DNA of 64,000 nt, taken from contig NZ_KI912268.1 in assembly GCF_000242615.2 (NCBI RefSeq), positions 1,193,625 to 1,257,624 on the forward strand. The letters run 5' to 3'. Position numbers and translations under genes: made by a program. Shown in pieces: positions 51,251 to 59,854 of this stretch. Within the stretch, counting starts at the first letter, position 1. Each line of letters opens with the position of its first letter. This DNA comes from Holophaga foetida DSM 6591. Lineage in GTDB: Bacteria; Acidobacteriota; Holophagae; Holophagales; Holophagaceae. The notes below the pieces were generated by a model. The model was not told the DNA's origin and ran no database searches. It saw only the letters and a program-made list of their open reading frames with translations.

Positions 51251-53392
51251 ATGAAGGAATCCACACGGCCATCTACCCGGACAGGATTTCGAGCACCGAG
51301 TCATGCAAAGAAGCGTGAAGGGCATCTCGTCCCCTTCGATTCCGCCAAGATCGAAGCCGCCATCACCAAGGCTGGTGCGGCAACCGGGGAGTTCGGCGCG
51401 GAGGAAGCCCGTTTGCTGGTAGCCCAGGTCCTCAAGGTCCTAGGGCACCGCTACCGCAGCACCCCCCCCGAAGTGGAAGGCATCCAGGATGTCGTGGAAC
51501 AAGCCCTCATTTCGGCCAACCACTTCCGCACTTCCCGGGCCTACGCGGTCTATCGCGAACAGCGGGCGCGTCTCCGCAGGGACAAACAGACGGTGGTGGA
51601 CGTGGAGTCTTCCATCAACGAATACCTGGACCGCATGGACTGGCGCATGAACGCCAACGCCAACCAGGGCTACTCTCTGGGTGGCCTGATCCTCAACGTC
51701 TCGGGCAAGGTGGTGGCCAACTACTGGCTCAGTCACGTCTATCCCCAGGAGGCTGGAAAGGCCCACCGCGACGGGGACCTCCACATCCACGACCTGGACA
51801 TGCTGGCGGGCTACTGTGCTGGCTGGTCCCTGAAGACCCTTCTTCGGGAAGGCCTCAACGGGGTGCCGGACAAGGTGGAGGCTGCACCCCCCAGGCACCT
51901 CTCCAGCGCTGTGGGGCAGATCGTGAACTTTCTGGGCACCCTCCAGAATGAGTGGGCCGGAGCCCAGGCATTCAGTTCCTTCGACACCTACATGGCCCCC
52001 TTCCTCCGCAAGGATCACCTCTCCTACGAGGAGGTCCTTCAGTCCATCCAGGAACTCATCTACAACTTGAACGTCCCCTCCCGTTGGGGCACCCAGACCC
52101 CCTTCACCAACTTGACCTTCGACTGGACCTGTCCGGATGATCTGGCCCAGGAGCACCCCCTGATCGGCGGCGAGGAAATGCCCTTCACCTACGGAGAACT
52201 GCAGGTGGAAATGGACATGATCAATCGGGCCTACATCGAGGTCATGACGGCAGGGGACGCCAAGGGCAGGGTCTTTACCTTTCCCATTCCCACCTACAAC
52301 ATTACGAAGGACTTCCCCTGGGAATCGGAGAACGCGGAACGGCTCTTCGAGATGACGGCCAAGTATGGCCTCCCCTACTTCCAGAACTTCCTCAACTCGG
52401 ATCTAGAACCCAAGATGGTTCGCTCCATGTGCTGCCGTCTCCAGCTTGACTTGCGGGAGCTCCTCAAGCGGGGCAACGGCCTCTTCGGAAGCGCCGAACA
52501 GACAGGGTCCATCGGGGTCGTGACCCTCAACTGCGCCCGCCTGGGGCATGTCCACGCCGGAGACGAGGAAGCCCTATTCCTCCGCCTGGACGAACTGGTG
52601 AACACCGCCAGCCAGACCCTGGAGATCAAGCGCAAGGAGATCCAACGCCTCATGGATGCAGGACTCTTTCCCTACACCAAGCGCTACCTGGGCACCCTTC
52701 GCAACCACTTCTCCACCCTGGGTGTCAACGGCATCAACGAGATGATCCGAAATTTCACCGAAGACGCCCACGACATCACGACCCCCTGGGGACAGGACTT
52801 CGCCTTGCGTTTCCTGGACCACATGCGAATTCGGATGACAGAGCTCCAGGAGTGCACCGGCCACCTCTACAATCTGGAGGCCACCCCGGCCGAGGGCACC
52901 ACCTACCGCTTCGCCCGGGAGGACCAGAAGCGCTTCCTGGGCATCCTCCAGGCTGGCACCCCCGAACAGCCCTACTACACCAACAGCTCCCAGCTCCCGG
53001 TGGGTTTCACAGAGGATCCCTTTGAGGCCCTGGAGCGACAGGAGCCTTTGCAGCGCAAGTACACGGGCGGAACGGTGCTGCACCTCTACACGGCCGAGCG
53101 GATCTCCAGTGCAGAGGCATGCAGAAAACTGGTTCGAAACGCTCTCTCCCGCTTCGCCTTGCCCTATTTGACCATCACGCCGACCTTTTCAATCTGCCCC
53201 ATCCACGGATATCTCCCGGGGGAGCAGGAGCATTGCCCGAAATGTGCCGCCGAGGGCCGCCAGCGGGCCTGCGAGATCTGGACCCGAGTCATGGGATACC
53301 ACCGCCCGAAATCGTCTTTCAATACTGGGAAGAAGGGCGAATACGCTGAGCGGGTCTGCTTTAGCGAAGAACCGGAACTCTGCCATGCTTGA
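51251..53392 (+). CDS. nrdD: Anaerobic (class III) ribonucleoside-triphosphate reductase
   Basis: This 713-residue glycyl-radical enzyme makes deoxyribonucleotides without oxygen and without B12. Residues 20-110 form an ATP-cone for allosteric control. The likely thiyl-radical Cys428 lies in VVTLNCARLG, the glycyl radical is Gly682 in RVMGY, and a zinc site is formed by CPIHGYLPGE and CPKC. The ATG at 51251 follows GGGGAGCG; the longer open frame upstream overlaps the riboswitch. It overlaps the activase gene by 8 bases. The B12 riboswitch fits the known pattern in which B12-independent isozymes are shut off when B12 is available. Confidence 0.95.
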   Translation: MKESTRPSTRTGFRAPSHAKKREGHLVPFDSAKIEAAITKAGAATGEFGAEEARLLVAQVLKVLGHRYRSTPPEVEGIQDVVEQALISANHFRTSRAYAVYREQRARLRRDKQTVVDVESSINEYLDRMDWRMNANANQGYSLGGLILNVSGKVVANYWLSHVYPQEAGKAHRDGDLHIHDLDMLAGYCAGWSLKTLLREGLNGVPDKVEAAPPRHLSSAVGQIVNFLGTLQNEWAGAQAFSSFDTYMAPFLRKDHLSYEEVLQSIQELIYNLNVPSRWGTQTPFTNLTFDWTCPDDLAQEHPLIGGEEMPFTYGELQVEMDMINRAYIEVMTAGDAKGRVFTFPIPTYNITKDFPWESENAERLFEMTAKYGLPYFQNFLNSDLEPKMVRSMCCRLQLDLRELLKRGNGLFGSAEQTGSIGVVTLNCARLGHVHAGDEEALFLRLDELVNTASQTLEIKRKEIQRLMDAGLFPYTKRYLGTLRNHFSTLGVNGINEMIRNFTEDAHDITTPWGQDFALRFLDHMRIRMTELQECTGHLYNLEATPAEGTTYRFAREDQKRFLGILQAGTPEQPYYTNSSQLPVGFTEDPFEALERQEPLQRKYTGGTVLHLYTAERISSAEACRKLVRNALSRFALPYLTITPTFSICPIHGYLPGEQEHCPKCAAEGRQRACEIWTRVMGYHRPKSSFNTGKKGEYAERVCFSEEPELCHA

Positions 53393-53978
53393 GTCGCTCA
53401 CCCTGGGCGGCATGGTTCCCTTCAGCACGGTGGATTATCCTGGGGCCCTGGCTGCGGTCGTATTCTGCCAGGGCTGCCCCTGGAGCTGCCCCTATTGCCA
53501 CAATACCCACCTCCAGACAGGGCCAGCTGAGGGTCCGACCTGGTCTTCGGTCCTCACTTGGCTGAAGATCCGCCAAGGGCTCCTTGACGCCGTGGTCTTC
53601 TCCGGCGGCGAACCCACCGTGCAGCCCGGCCTGAGAGAAGCCCTTCATCAAGTCAGAGCCATGGGCTACCTCACAGGGCTCCACACCGCCGGATGCGACC
53701 CCAAGACATTCGGGACAGTCCTCCCGCTGCTGGATTGGGTAGGCCTCGACATCAAGGCCCCTCGAACCGACTACGATCGCATCACCGGCCAACCCGGCAG
53801 TGATGCCCCGGCCTGGGAAACCCTGAACCTGCTCCTGGCCAGCGGCCTGCCCCACCAGATCCGCACCACAGTGCACCCGGAGTGGCTACCCCCGGCATCA
53901 CTGGACAAGCTGGATCAGGAATTACTCAAAGTCGGCGCTAGTCCCACCTTCCGCCAACCGTTCCGCCCCCCAGTTTGA
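53385..53978 (+). CDS. nrdG: Anaerobic ribonucleotide reductase activating protein (radical SAM)
   Basis: This 197-residue radical SAM enzyme has CX3CX2C at Cys31, Cys35 and Cys38 (CPWSCPYCHN) and the motif VVFSGGEPT. It generates the glycyl radical on NrdD from S-adenosylmethionine. It overlaps nrdD by 8 bases. Similar proteins can activate other glycyl-radical enzymes, but the pairing with nrdD is decisive. The following 186 bases (53979-54164) hold no gene. Confidence 0.92.
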   Translation: MLESLTLGGMVPFSTVDYPGALAAVVFCQGCPWSCPYCHNTHLQTGPAEGPTWSSVLTWLKIRQGLLDAVVFSGGEPTVQPGLREALHQVRAMGYLTGLHTAGCDPKTFGTVLPLLDWVGLDIKAPRTDYDRITGQPGSDAPAWETLNLLLASGLPHQIRTTVHPEWLPPASLDKLDQELLKVGASPTFRQPFRPPV

Positions 53979-54105
53979 GTAGTTGGGGCATCACAGGGTA
54001 CCCCTCAGCACCCGAGGGTGGGGATTAAGGGCACCACACGACAAGCACGGGACAAGGGCCGAAAACAGCCAAGCGGGAGGGTTCAGAAAAATATATTTTT
54101 TCCTA

Positions 54106-54124
54106 GGGTTTCCTGTAAAAACCC
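54106..54124 (-). terminator. Weak candidate terminator for the tRNA transcript
   Basis: A 6-base stem GGGTTT/AAACCC (54106-54111 with 54119-54124) lies downstream of tRNA-Cys on the minus strand and is followed by an AT-rich run containing TATATTTTT. The stem is short, so this is a weak call. Confidence 0.35.
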
Positions 54125-54164
54125 GGCCCCACCAAAACCCATAAGTCCCGATCTGTCAAAGATT

Positions 54165-54239
54165 TGGAGGCGCCGATCGGAATCGAACCGATGAATAGCA
54201 GATTTGCAGTCTGCGGCCTTACCACTTGGCTACGGCGCC
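54165..54239 (-). tRNA. tRNA-Cys (GCA)
   Basis: On the minus strand the sequence folds as a full cloverleaf: acceptor GGCGCCG pairing with CGGCGCC, anticodon loop CTGCAAA with anticodon GCA, T-arm GGTTCGATTCC, discriminator U as expected for tRNA-Cys, and an encoded CCA end. It lies 45 bases downstream of tRNA-Gly on the same strand and is probably co-transcribed. Confidence 0.96.
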
Positions 54240-54252
54240 GTTTTGTCAATAT

Positions 54253-54281
54253 AACACGAGCCGCATGAAGCGGCTCGTGTT
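54253..54281. other. Perfect 11-base-pair hairpin between the two tRNA genes
   Basis: AACACGAGCCG (54253-54263) and CGGCTCGTGTT (54271-54281) form a perfect stem with a 7-base loop. No T-run follows on the minus strand (TATATTGACAAAA), so it may be a processing signal between the two tRNAs rather than a terminator. Confidence 0.6.
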
Positions 54282-54284
54282 AAG

Positions 54285-54359
<75 letters not shown>

Positions 54360-54394
54360 GATAGACATTTAGCTTATCACGCTGGCAGGAGGTG

Positions 54395-54841
54395 TCAAGC
54401 ACTAAATCCGCGCTGGCACTCGGGACAGAGGCCATAGAGGGTCAGTTTGTGGCGAGTCACCTTGAAACCCGAGGCTTTTGCCAGATTCTCGAAGGCGGTG
54501 TCCAGCCCAGGACAATCGGTCTCTGCGGTGCGGCCACAGCCCTCGCACAGGATGTGATGGTGGTGGTGTGAACTGTGGCAGCGAACGAAGCGCTGGACCT
54601 GATCCTCGCCGACCATGCATTCTGCCCACCCTTCCCCGATGAAACGCTCGAGATTCCTGTAGATGGTGGGCAAGCCGGGGGGTTTGCCCACCATCTGGCC
54701 CGCGATCTCCTCCACGGTCAGGGGGCGTTCTGCGGCCTGAAGGACGGCGAGGATGGCCTGACGCTGAGGGGTCTGCTTCAGCCCGGCCTCCCGCAGGGAG
54801 GGCGGACAGCTTTCATGGGGACAGTGGACGGATGCTCGCAT
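54395..54841 (-). CDS. Fur-family metal-responsive regulator
   Basis: This 148-residue protein has the Fur winged helix (LKQTPQRQAILAVL ... LPTIYRNLERFIGEGWAE) and a dimer/metal domain with a His-rich CHSSHHHHHILC, CEGCGRTAE and a final CPEC. The two CxxC pairs indicate a structural zinc site. It could be Fur, PerR or Zur; sequence alone does not decide. It is divergent from the kinase at 54909. By function it might control metal or corrinoid-related genes, but no Fur-box search was possible. Confidence 0.9.
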   Translation of the reverse strand: MRASVHCPHESCPPSLREAGLKQTPQRQAILAVLQAAERPLTVEEIAGQMVGKPPGLPTIYRNLERFIGEGWAECMVGEDQVQRFVRCHSSHHHHHILCEGCGRTAETDCPGLDTAFENLAKASGFKVTRHKLTLYGLCPECQRGFSA

Positions 54842-54908
54842 GCCCCGATCATGCCATCCCCATCAAGGAAACGAAGGGAAATCCCCCCTTTTCAGGCATG
54901 CTTGAGTC

Positions 54909-56570
54909 ATGTCCAACCTGTTCCATCTGCGGTCGGAGTCCCCCGCCCAGGGTGCCCCCTTCCTCCCCCTGGCCTTCCGCTTCGCGGCCTCCTTCGGGCT
55001 GCTGGTGCTCCATTTGGCCCTGCCACCGGAAATGAAGTCAGGGGAGATCGTCTACCTGGCCTTCCTGGCCCTCCTCTTCCTGGAGAGCGTCGCTGAGGCC
55101 CTGCGCTCCCAGAGGGCCACCGGACAATTGTTCGCCACCCCTTCCCTGCCCATGATCCGCATCAACCTGGTGATGGATATCCTGCTCGTGACGGTGCTCA
55201 TCGCCTTCCAGGGAGTGGACCAGGAGCGCTTCGCGACCATCTACATCTTTCCGGTCCTCGCATCGGCCTTCTACCTGGGCATCGCAGAGATCGTGGGAGT
55301 GGGGGTCCTGTCTTCCATCTTCCACATCGCCAGCGTCCTGCTCTTCAGCTCGGGGGCCATGCCGGACTTCGGAGCTTCCGGAAAGAACCTCGGGGCCCAG
55401 GCCTCCATGCTCCCATTCATCCTGGGCTTCGCCACGCTGCAGATCTTTGCCACCACCCTGGTGGTGGTGCTGATCCGGAAGCACCTCGAAACCCTGCGTT
55501 CGACCCTGAGCCGATCCGAAGCCGTGGTAGACGAACTGGCCGCGCTGCATAGCCATGTGGTGGATTCCATGTTCTCGGGGCTGATCACCACGGACATGGA
55601 AGGACACATCACCTCGGCCAACCCGGCAGCCGAAACCATCCTCCACCGTCCCATCACCATTGGAGCAAGGGTGGAAGGTCTTGAGTTCGTGGACCATACG
55701 TTCAAGGATCGCCCCGTCCGGGAACATCGATTCGAACGGACCATCCACACGGCAGGGGGGGCCGCGAGGCTCCTGGGGGGCAACGTCGCCCCCATCCGGG
55801 ACGGGGCGGGGGCCGAAAAGGGACGCCTGATCCTCTTCCAGGACCTCACGGACATCAAGGCATTGGAGGAGCGCACCCGCCTGGCTGAGCGCCTGGCGGC
55901 GGTGGGGGAACTGTCCTCCGAACTCGCCCACGAACTGCGCAACCCACTGGCCTCGATCCAGGGCTGTGTCCAGATCCTCCAGAAGGGGGAACACCCCAAA
56001 CCCATGACGGATCGCGTATTGAACATCCTCCGCCGGGAATCCGAGCGGGTCGGCGCCATCGTCTCGGACTTCCTGGACTTCACCCGCCCCCGGCCCGTGA
56101 AGATCCAGACGCTCTGGCTGCCTTCTATCCTGGAGGATGTGCGGGCGAGCTGGGAGATGGATCCCCGCTGCGCCGAGCTGCCCCTCCTGGTGGAGACGGT
56201 TCCCGAACGCTGGATCAGTGGCGATCCCCTTTGTGTCCATCAAATCCTGACCAACCTCCTGAGCAATGCCAGAAAGGCCGTGAAGGAGAATGAAAAACCA
56301 GCCATCCAGGTCCGCTTCAAGCTCCGAGAGGAATTGATTTCCATCGAGATACGAGACAACGGGTGCGGCATAACCGACGAACGCCTCAAGACCCTCTTCA
56401 TGCCCTTTTCCGGGGGATTTGAAGAAGGGACGGGCCTGGGCCTGAGCCTCGTCTACCAATTCGTGCAGCAGATGGGGTGGTCCATCGAGGTAGAAAGCAG
56501 CCCTGGACAGGGCTCGACCTTCCGCATGGGAGTCCCCCTAGCCACCGCAGAAGATCAAAGCGAGGCTTGA
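54909..56570 (+). CDS. Membrane PAS sensor histidine kinase (PilS/NtrB-like)
   Basis: This 553-residue protein has about six N-terminal helices (residues 20-200), a PAS domain (about 215-310), HisKA with H-box SELAHELRNPLASIQG (phospho-His341) and HATPase (NLLSNARKAV, GTGLGLSLVYQFV). The layout resembles PilS-type kinases that activate sigma-54-dependent NtrC-like regulators. No response regulator gene is adjacent, so its partner must be elsewhere. The start at 54909 lies 67 bases from the divergent fur-like gene. Confidence 0.88.
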   Translation: MSNLFHLRSESPAQGAPFLPLAFRFAASFGLLVLHLALPPEMKSGEIVYLAFLALLFLESVAEALRSQRATGQLFATPSLPMIRINLVMDILLVTVLIAFQGVDQERFATIYIFPVLASAFYLGIAEIVGVGVLSSIFHIASVLLFSSGAMPDFGASGKNLGAQASMLPFILGFATLQIFATTLVVVLIRKHLETLRSTLSRSEAVVDELAALHSHVVDSMFSGLITTDMEGHITSANPAAETILHRPITIGARVEGLEFVDHTFKDRPVREHRFERTIHTAGGAARLLGGNVAPIRDGAGAEKGRLILFQDLTDIKALEERTRLAERLAAVGELSSELAHELRNPLASIQGCVQILQKGEHPKPMTDRVLNILRRESERVGAIVSDFLDFTRPRPVKIQTLWLPSILEDVRASWEMDPRCAELPLLVETVPERWISGDPLCVHQILTNLLSNARKAVKENEKPAIQVRFKLREELISIEIRDNGCGITDERLKTLFMPFSGGFEEGTGLGLSLVYQFVQQMGWSIEVESSPGQGSTFRMGVPLATAEDQSEA

Positions 56571-56613
56571 GTCCTTGCCAAGGGCATCCGACAATGGGAC
56601 ATTGCCCTAAACC

Positions 56614-57111
56614 ATGATCGCCCCTGCCCAGGATGCCCCCATGAACCGCAAACTCATCCGCCCAAATCTCTCTGAGATCAAGGAAAAGGCCGGGAAGTCC
56701 CCCAGATCCTCCGCCCAGCCCCCCGCCCAGACGCCTCCTCCGACGGTGGAGAGCGGTGGGCGCAACCCCGATGCCGCCAGTGCCCCCCAGGGCACCAGCA
56801 GCGCCCGACGGAAGATCGCTCCCCCGGAGCAGACCAACGCCGAGAGCTTCTACTACCTCAAGCAGATGCAGACCAAGACCCCCATGGTGATCGTCCTGCA
56901 GAACGACGAGAAGCTGCGAGGCATCATCGAGTGGTACGACAAGCACTGCCTGAAGATCAACCGGGTCAAGGAGCCCAACCTCCTGGTGCCCAAGCACAAT
57001 ATCAAGTACATGTACAAGCAGGATGAAGAGCCCAGGATCCGCCGCACCCGCGGCACCAAGCGGGAGGAAGCGGCCCAGGTGCCCGACGTCGACCCCTCCG
57101 TGTTCGACTGA
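56614..57111 (+). CDS. Hfq-like RNA-binding (Sm-fold) protein with a long N-terminal extension
   Basis: This protein is 165 residues (156 if the second ATG, at 56641, is used; neither has a strong ribosome site). The C-terminal 75 residues fit the Hfq/Sm fold: FYYLKQMQTKTPMVIVLQNDEKLRGIIEWYDKHCLKI and LLVPKHNIKYMYK, where PKHNI stands in place of the YKHAI of Hfq. The first 80 residues are Pro/Ala/Ser-rich and disordered. Hfq hexamers bind small RNAs. It precedes pdxA by 2 bases and is probably co-transcribed with it. Confidence 0.7.
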   Translation: MIAPAQDAPMNRKLIRPNLSEIKEKAGKSPRSSAQPPAQTPPPTVESGGRNPDAASAPQGTSSARRKIAPPEQTNAESFYYLKQMQTKTPMVIVLQNDEKLRGIIEWYDKHCLKINRVKEPNLLVPKHNIKYMYKQDEEPRIRRTRGTKREEAAQVPDVDPSVFD

Positions 57112-57113
57112 AC

Positions 57114-58376
57114 ATGAGGGCACGCCCCCGCCTCGCCATCACCCTCGGAGATCCCTGCGGGATCGGCCCCGAGCTCCTGCTCAAGTCCCTGCCCATCCTT
57201 CTGGACTGGGGGGATGTCTGGGTCATCGGTGCCCGGGCTGGGCTGGAGCTACTGGCCGCCCAGGGTGATCCCATCGCCGATTACCGCTGGAATTGGACCG
57301 AGCCCGCCCCCGACATGCCTTTGAGCCCGGGGCTCTCCTGCCATCGCCTGGAACTGCAGGTCGGCCAGGAAAGAAACCCCCTCCTGATCGGGTGGATCGA
57401 TCCCACCCCGGAAGTGACGGCAGACCAGCTGAAGCTCGGCGTCGGTTGCGCCATCTCGGGTCGTTGCGCCGTGGAGGGCGTGCGGACAGGAGCCGAAACG
57501 GTCATGGCCGGAGAAACCGATGCCCTGGTGACCCTGCCCCTGGCCAAATCCGCCGCCCACCTCGCAGGCTACAACATCCCGGGCCACACGGAATTCCTTC
57601 AGGAACTCACGGGCTCCCCCCTGATCCGCATGGGCTTTGTGAGCCCCACCCTATGCGTGGTGCTCCACACCGTCCACCAGAGCCTCCGCTCCGTGGTGGA
57701 AACCCTCAACGCCGAATCGGTGGCTGAGACCCTGGCCTTCGCCGCCGACCGCTTCGCCCAGCTCAGCGGGCGCATGGAGCCCCGAGTGGCCCTCTGCGCC
57801 CTCAACCCCCACGCCGGGGAACGGGGGGCCTTCGGCCATGAGGAAGAGATCCTGAACGAAGCGATCATCCAGGCCGAAGCCACCTTCGTGAGCTTCGACG
57901 GCCAGCGGACAAACCCTTTCGGGCACCTCCCCAGCCCCTTCCCATCCGGGGCGGCACCGAAGGGCTGGTCCCTCTACCCCACCAAGGAGCCGGAAGTCTC
58001 CATCCCGAGCCTCCAACCCGGCCTGGAGGTGGTGGCCCGGGGTCCCCATACCCACGAGACCGAATTCCCCGCCCCACGCTTCTTCGGCCCCTACCCCTCG
58101 GACACCCTCTTCCTCCGGGCCGCCCGGGGCGAGTTCGACTTGGTGGTGGCCCTCTACCACGACCAGGGGCTCATCCCCATCAAGGTCCTGGAGCCCGACC
58201 GGGCCGTGAACCTGACCCTCGGCCTGCCCTTCATCCGGACCTCTCCAGACCATGGCACCGCCTTCGAGATCGCAGGGCGCTGGGTGGCGGACCCCACGGA
58301 CTTCCTGGAGGCTTCGGCCCTGGCGGTCCGCCTGGCGGGTCGCGCCAAGGGGCAGAACTGGACGGCGGAGATCTGA
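57114..58376 (+). CDS. pdxA: 4-hydroxythreonine-4-phosphate dehydrogenase
   Basis: This enzyme oxidises 4-phosphohydroxy-L-threonine in pyridoxal-phosphate synthesis. Family marks are ITLGDPCGIGPELLLKSL at the start, NIPGHTEFLQELTG, LNPHAGERGAFGHEEE, YHDQGLIPIKVL and LPFIRTSPDHGTAFEIAG, with the metal-binding His residues in place. At 420 residues it is about 80 longer than usual; most of the excess is an insertion of about 60 residues around 265-325, between the NPHAGE region and FFGPYPSDTLFLRA. Confidence 0.92.
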   Translation: MRARPRLAITLGDPCGIGPELLLKSLPILLDWGDVWVIGARAGLELLAAQGDPIADYRWNWTEPAPDMPLSPGLSCHRLELQVGQERNPLLIGWIDPTPEVTADQLKLGVGCAISGRCAVEGVRTGAETVMAGETDALVTLPLAKSAAHLAGYNIPGHTEFLQELTGSPLIRMGFVSPTLCVVLHTVHQSLRSVVETLNAESVAETLAFAADRFAQLSGRMEPRVALCALNPHAGERGAFGHEEEILNEAIIQAEATFVSFDGQRTNPFGHLPSPFPSGAAPKGWSLYPTKEPEVSIPSLQPGLEVVARGPHTHETEFPAPRFFGPYPSDTLFLRAARGEFDLVVALYHDQGLIPIKVLEPDRAVNLTLGLPFIRTSPDHGTAFEIAGRWVADPTDFLEASALAVRLAGRAKGQNWTAEI

Positions 58377-58437
58377 AGGTTTCTTCGATCGATCGACCAA
58401 ACCGGGTAATCTGGAAGACCTTCGTACAGGAGTTCCC

Positions 58438-59814
58438 ATGTCCACAGTAGCGGTGATCCTGGCAGCTGGCCTTGGCAAGCGGATGAAGTCCTCACTGCCG
58501 AAGGTGCTGCACCCGATCCTTGGGGATCCGTCCCTGCTGTGGGTCCTGCGGGCCCTGCCCGGGTCCGTGGATCATGCCGTGCTGGTGCTACACCACGGGA
58601 AGCCCCAGGTGGAAGCGGAGATCGAGAAGTGGCGGGCCGAGGGGCTCCTCCCCTGCCCTGTGAGCACCGTTGACCAGGGTGAGCCCCTGGGGACGGGGCA
58701 CGCGGTGCGGGCCGCCGAGGCAGAACTGGACCGCCTTGAGGCGGATCGCCTGCTGATCCTCTGCGGTGACGTCCCCCTGATACAGGCTTCCACGCTCCAG
58801 GAGCTGGCCACCGGTCCAGCGGCCCTGTTGGCCATGGATCTGGAGCAGCCCGGCTGCTACGGACGCGTATTGACCCACGAGAATGGCACCCTGGCAAACA
58901 TGGTGGAATACAAGGACGCCAACGAGACAGAGAGGACCATCCGCCTGGTGAATGGCGGGGCCTATGCCCTGCCCTGGGCGCACCTCAAACCCGCCCTCAG
59001 GGCGCTCTCCAACACCAATGCCCAGGGAGAGTATTACCTGACGGACGCCGTGGTGGCTGTGGCCCAGGCCACGCCGGTCGCGGTGGAGACCTGCAACCCG
59101 GCGGAGCTGCTGGGCATGAACAGCCGCCTGGATCAGGCCGAACTCCAGGCCATCGCCCGGAAGCGGATCAACGAGGCCTGGATGGAGGAGGGCGTGACCT
59201 TCCTGGAACCCGCCTCCACCCTCGTGGGCCCCCGGGCGGTCCTGGCGCCGGATGTCCTACTGGAACCATCCGTCCGCCTGGAGGGGAACGTTGTCCTGGG
59301 CCCGGGGACCCGTGTGGGCCAGGGCACCGTGATCCGCGACGCAGAGGTGGGTGCCGAAGTCCTGATCCGCCCCTACTGCGTCATCCAGAAGTCCATCGTA
59401 GGGGACAAGGCTCAGATCGGTCCCTTCGCCCATCTGCGCGAAGGTTCGGTGCTTGAGGAAAGGGTCCACATCGGCAACTTCGTGGAAACCAAGAAAGCTA
59501 CGCTGCGGGTCGGCGCCAAGGCCAACCACCTGAGCTATCTCGGGGACACCGAGGTCGGCGAACGCACCAACATCGGAGCAGGCTTCATCAGCTGCAACTA
59601 TGACGGCGTGAACAAGCACCGCACCACCATCGGCAAGGATGTCTTCGTGGGGAGCGATGTGCAGATGGTGGCACCCATCACCATCGGGGACAACGTGCTC
59701 ATCGCCGCAGGCAGCACCCTCACCAAGAATGTCCCGGAGGGTGCCCTGGCCCTCTCCCGGGCTCCCCAGGTGACCAAGGATGGATTAGGCAAGCGTTTCC
59801 TGGGCAGGAAGTAG
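58438..59814 (+). CDS. glmU: Bifunctional UDP-N-acetylglucosamine pyrophosphorylase/glucosamine-1-phosphate acetyltransferase
   Basis: This 458-residue enzyme makes UDP-GlcNAc for peptidoglycan and lipopolysaccharide. The N-terminal uridyltransferase has VILAAGLGKRMKSSLPKVLHPILG; the C-terminal left-handed beta-helix has hexapeptide repeats, GNFVETKKA, HLSYLGDTEVGERTNIGAG and NYDGVNKHRTTIG. The ATG at 58438 follows CAGGAG; the open frame reaches upstream into pdxA but out of context. The length is as expected. Confidence 0.95.
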   Translation: MSTVAVILAAGLGKRMKSSLPKVLHPILGDPSLLWVLRALPGSVDHAVLVLHHGKPQVEAEIEKWRAEGLLPCPVSTVDQGEPLGTGHAVRAAEAELDRLEADRLLILCGDVPLIQASTLQELATGPAALLAMDLEQPGCYGRVLTHENGTLANMVEYKDANETERTIRLVNGGAYALPWAHLKPALRALSNTNAQGEYYLTDAVVAVAQATPVAVETCNPAELLGMNSRLDQAELQAIARKRINEAWMEEGVTFLEPASTLVGPRAVLAPDVLLEPSVRLEGNVVLGPGTRVGQGTVIRDAEVGAEVLIRPYCVIQKSIVGDKAQIGPFAHLREGSVLEERVHIGNFVETKKATLRVGAKANHLSYLGDTEVGERTNIGAGFISCNYDGVNKHRTTIGKDVFVGSDVQMVAPITIGDNVLIAAGSTLTKNVPEGALALSRAPQVTKDGLGKRFLGRK

Positions 59815-59854
59815 ACGGAACCGGGTAGGCTGAAGGATTGGTTATTAGGCGAAC

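Noticed and set aside
53979..54164. A short gene after nrdG
   Set aside because: No credible reading frame; the region is partly AT-rich with one weak stem.
54253..54281. Rho-independent terminator between the tRNA genes
   Set aside because: The stem is strong but no T-run follows on the minus strand; listed as a hairpin of unknown role.
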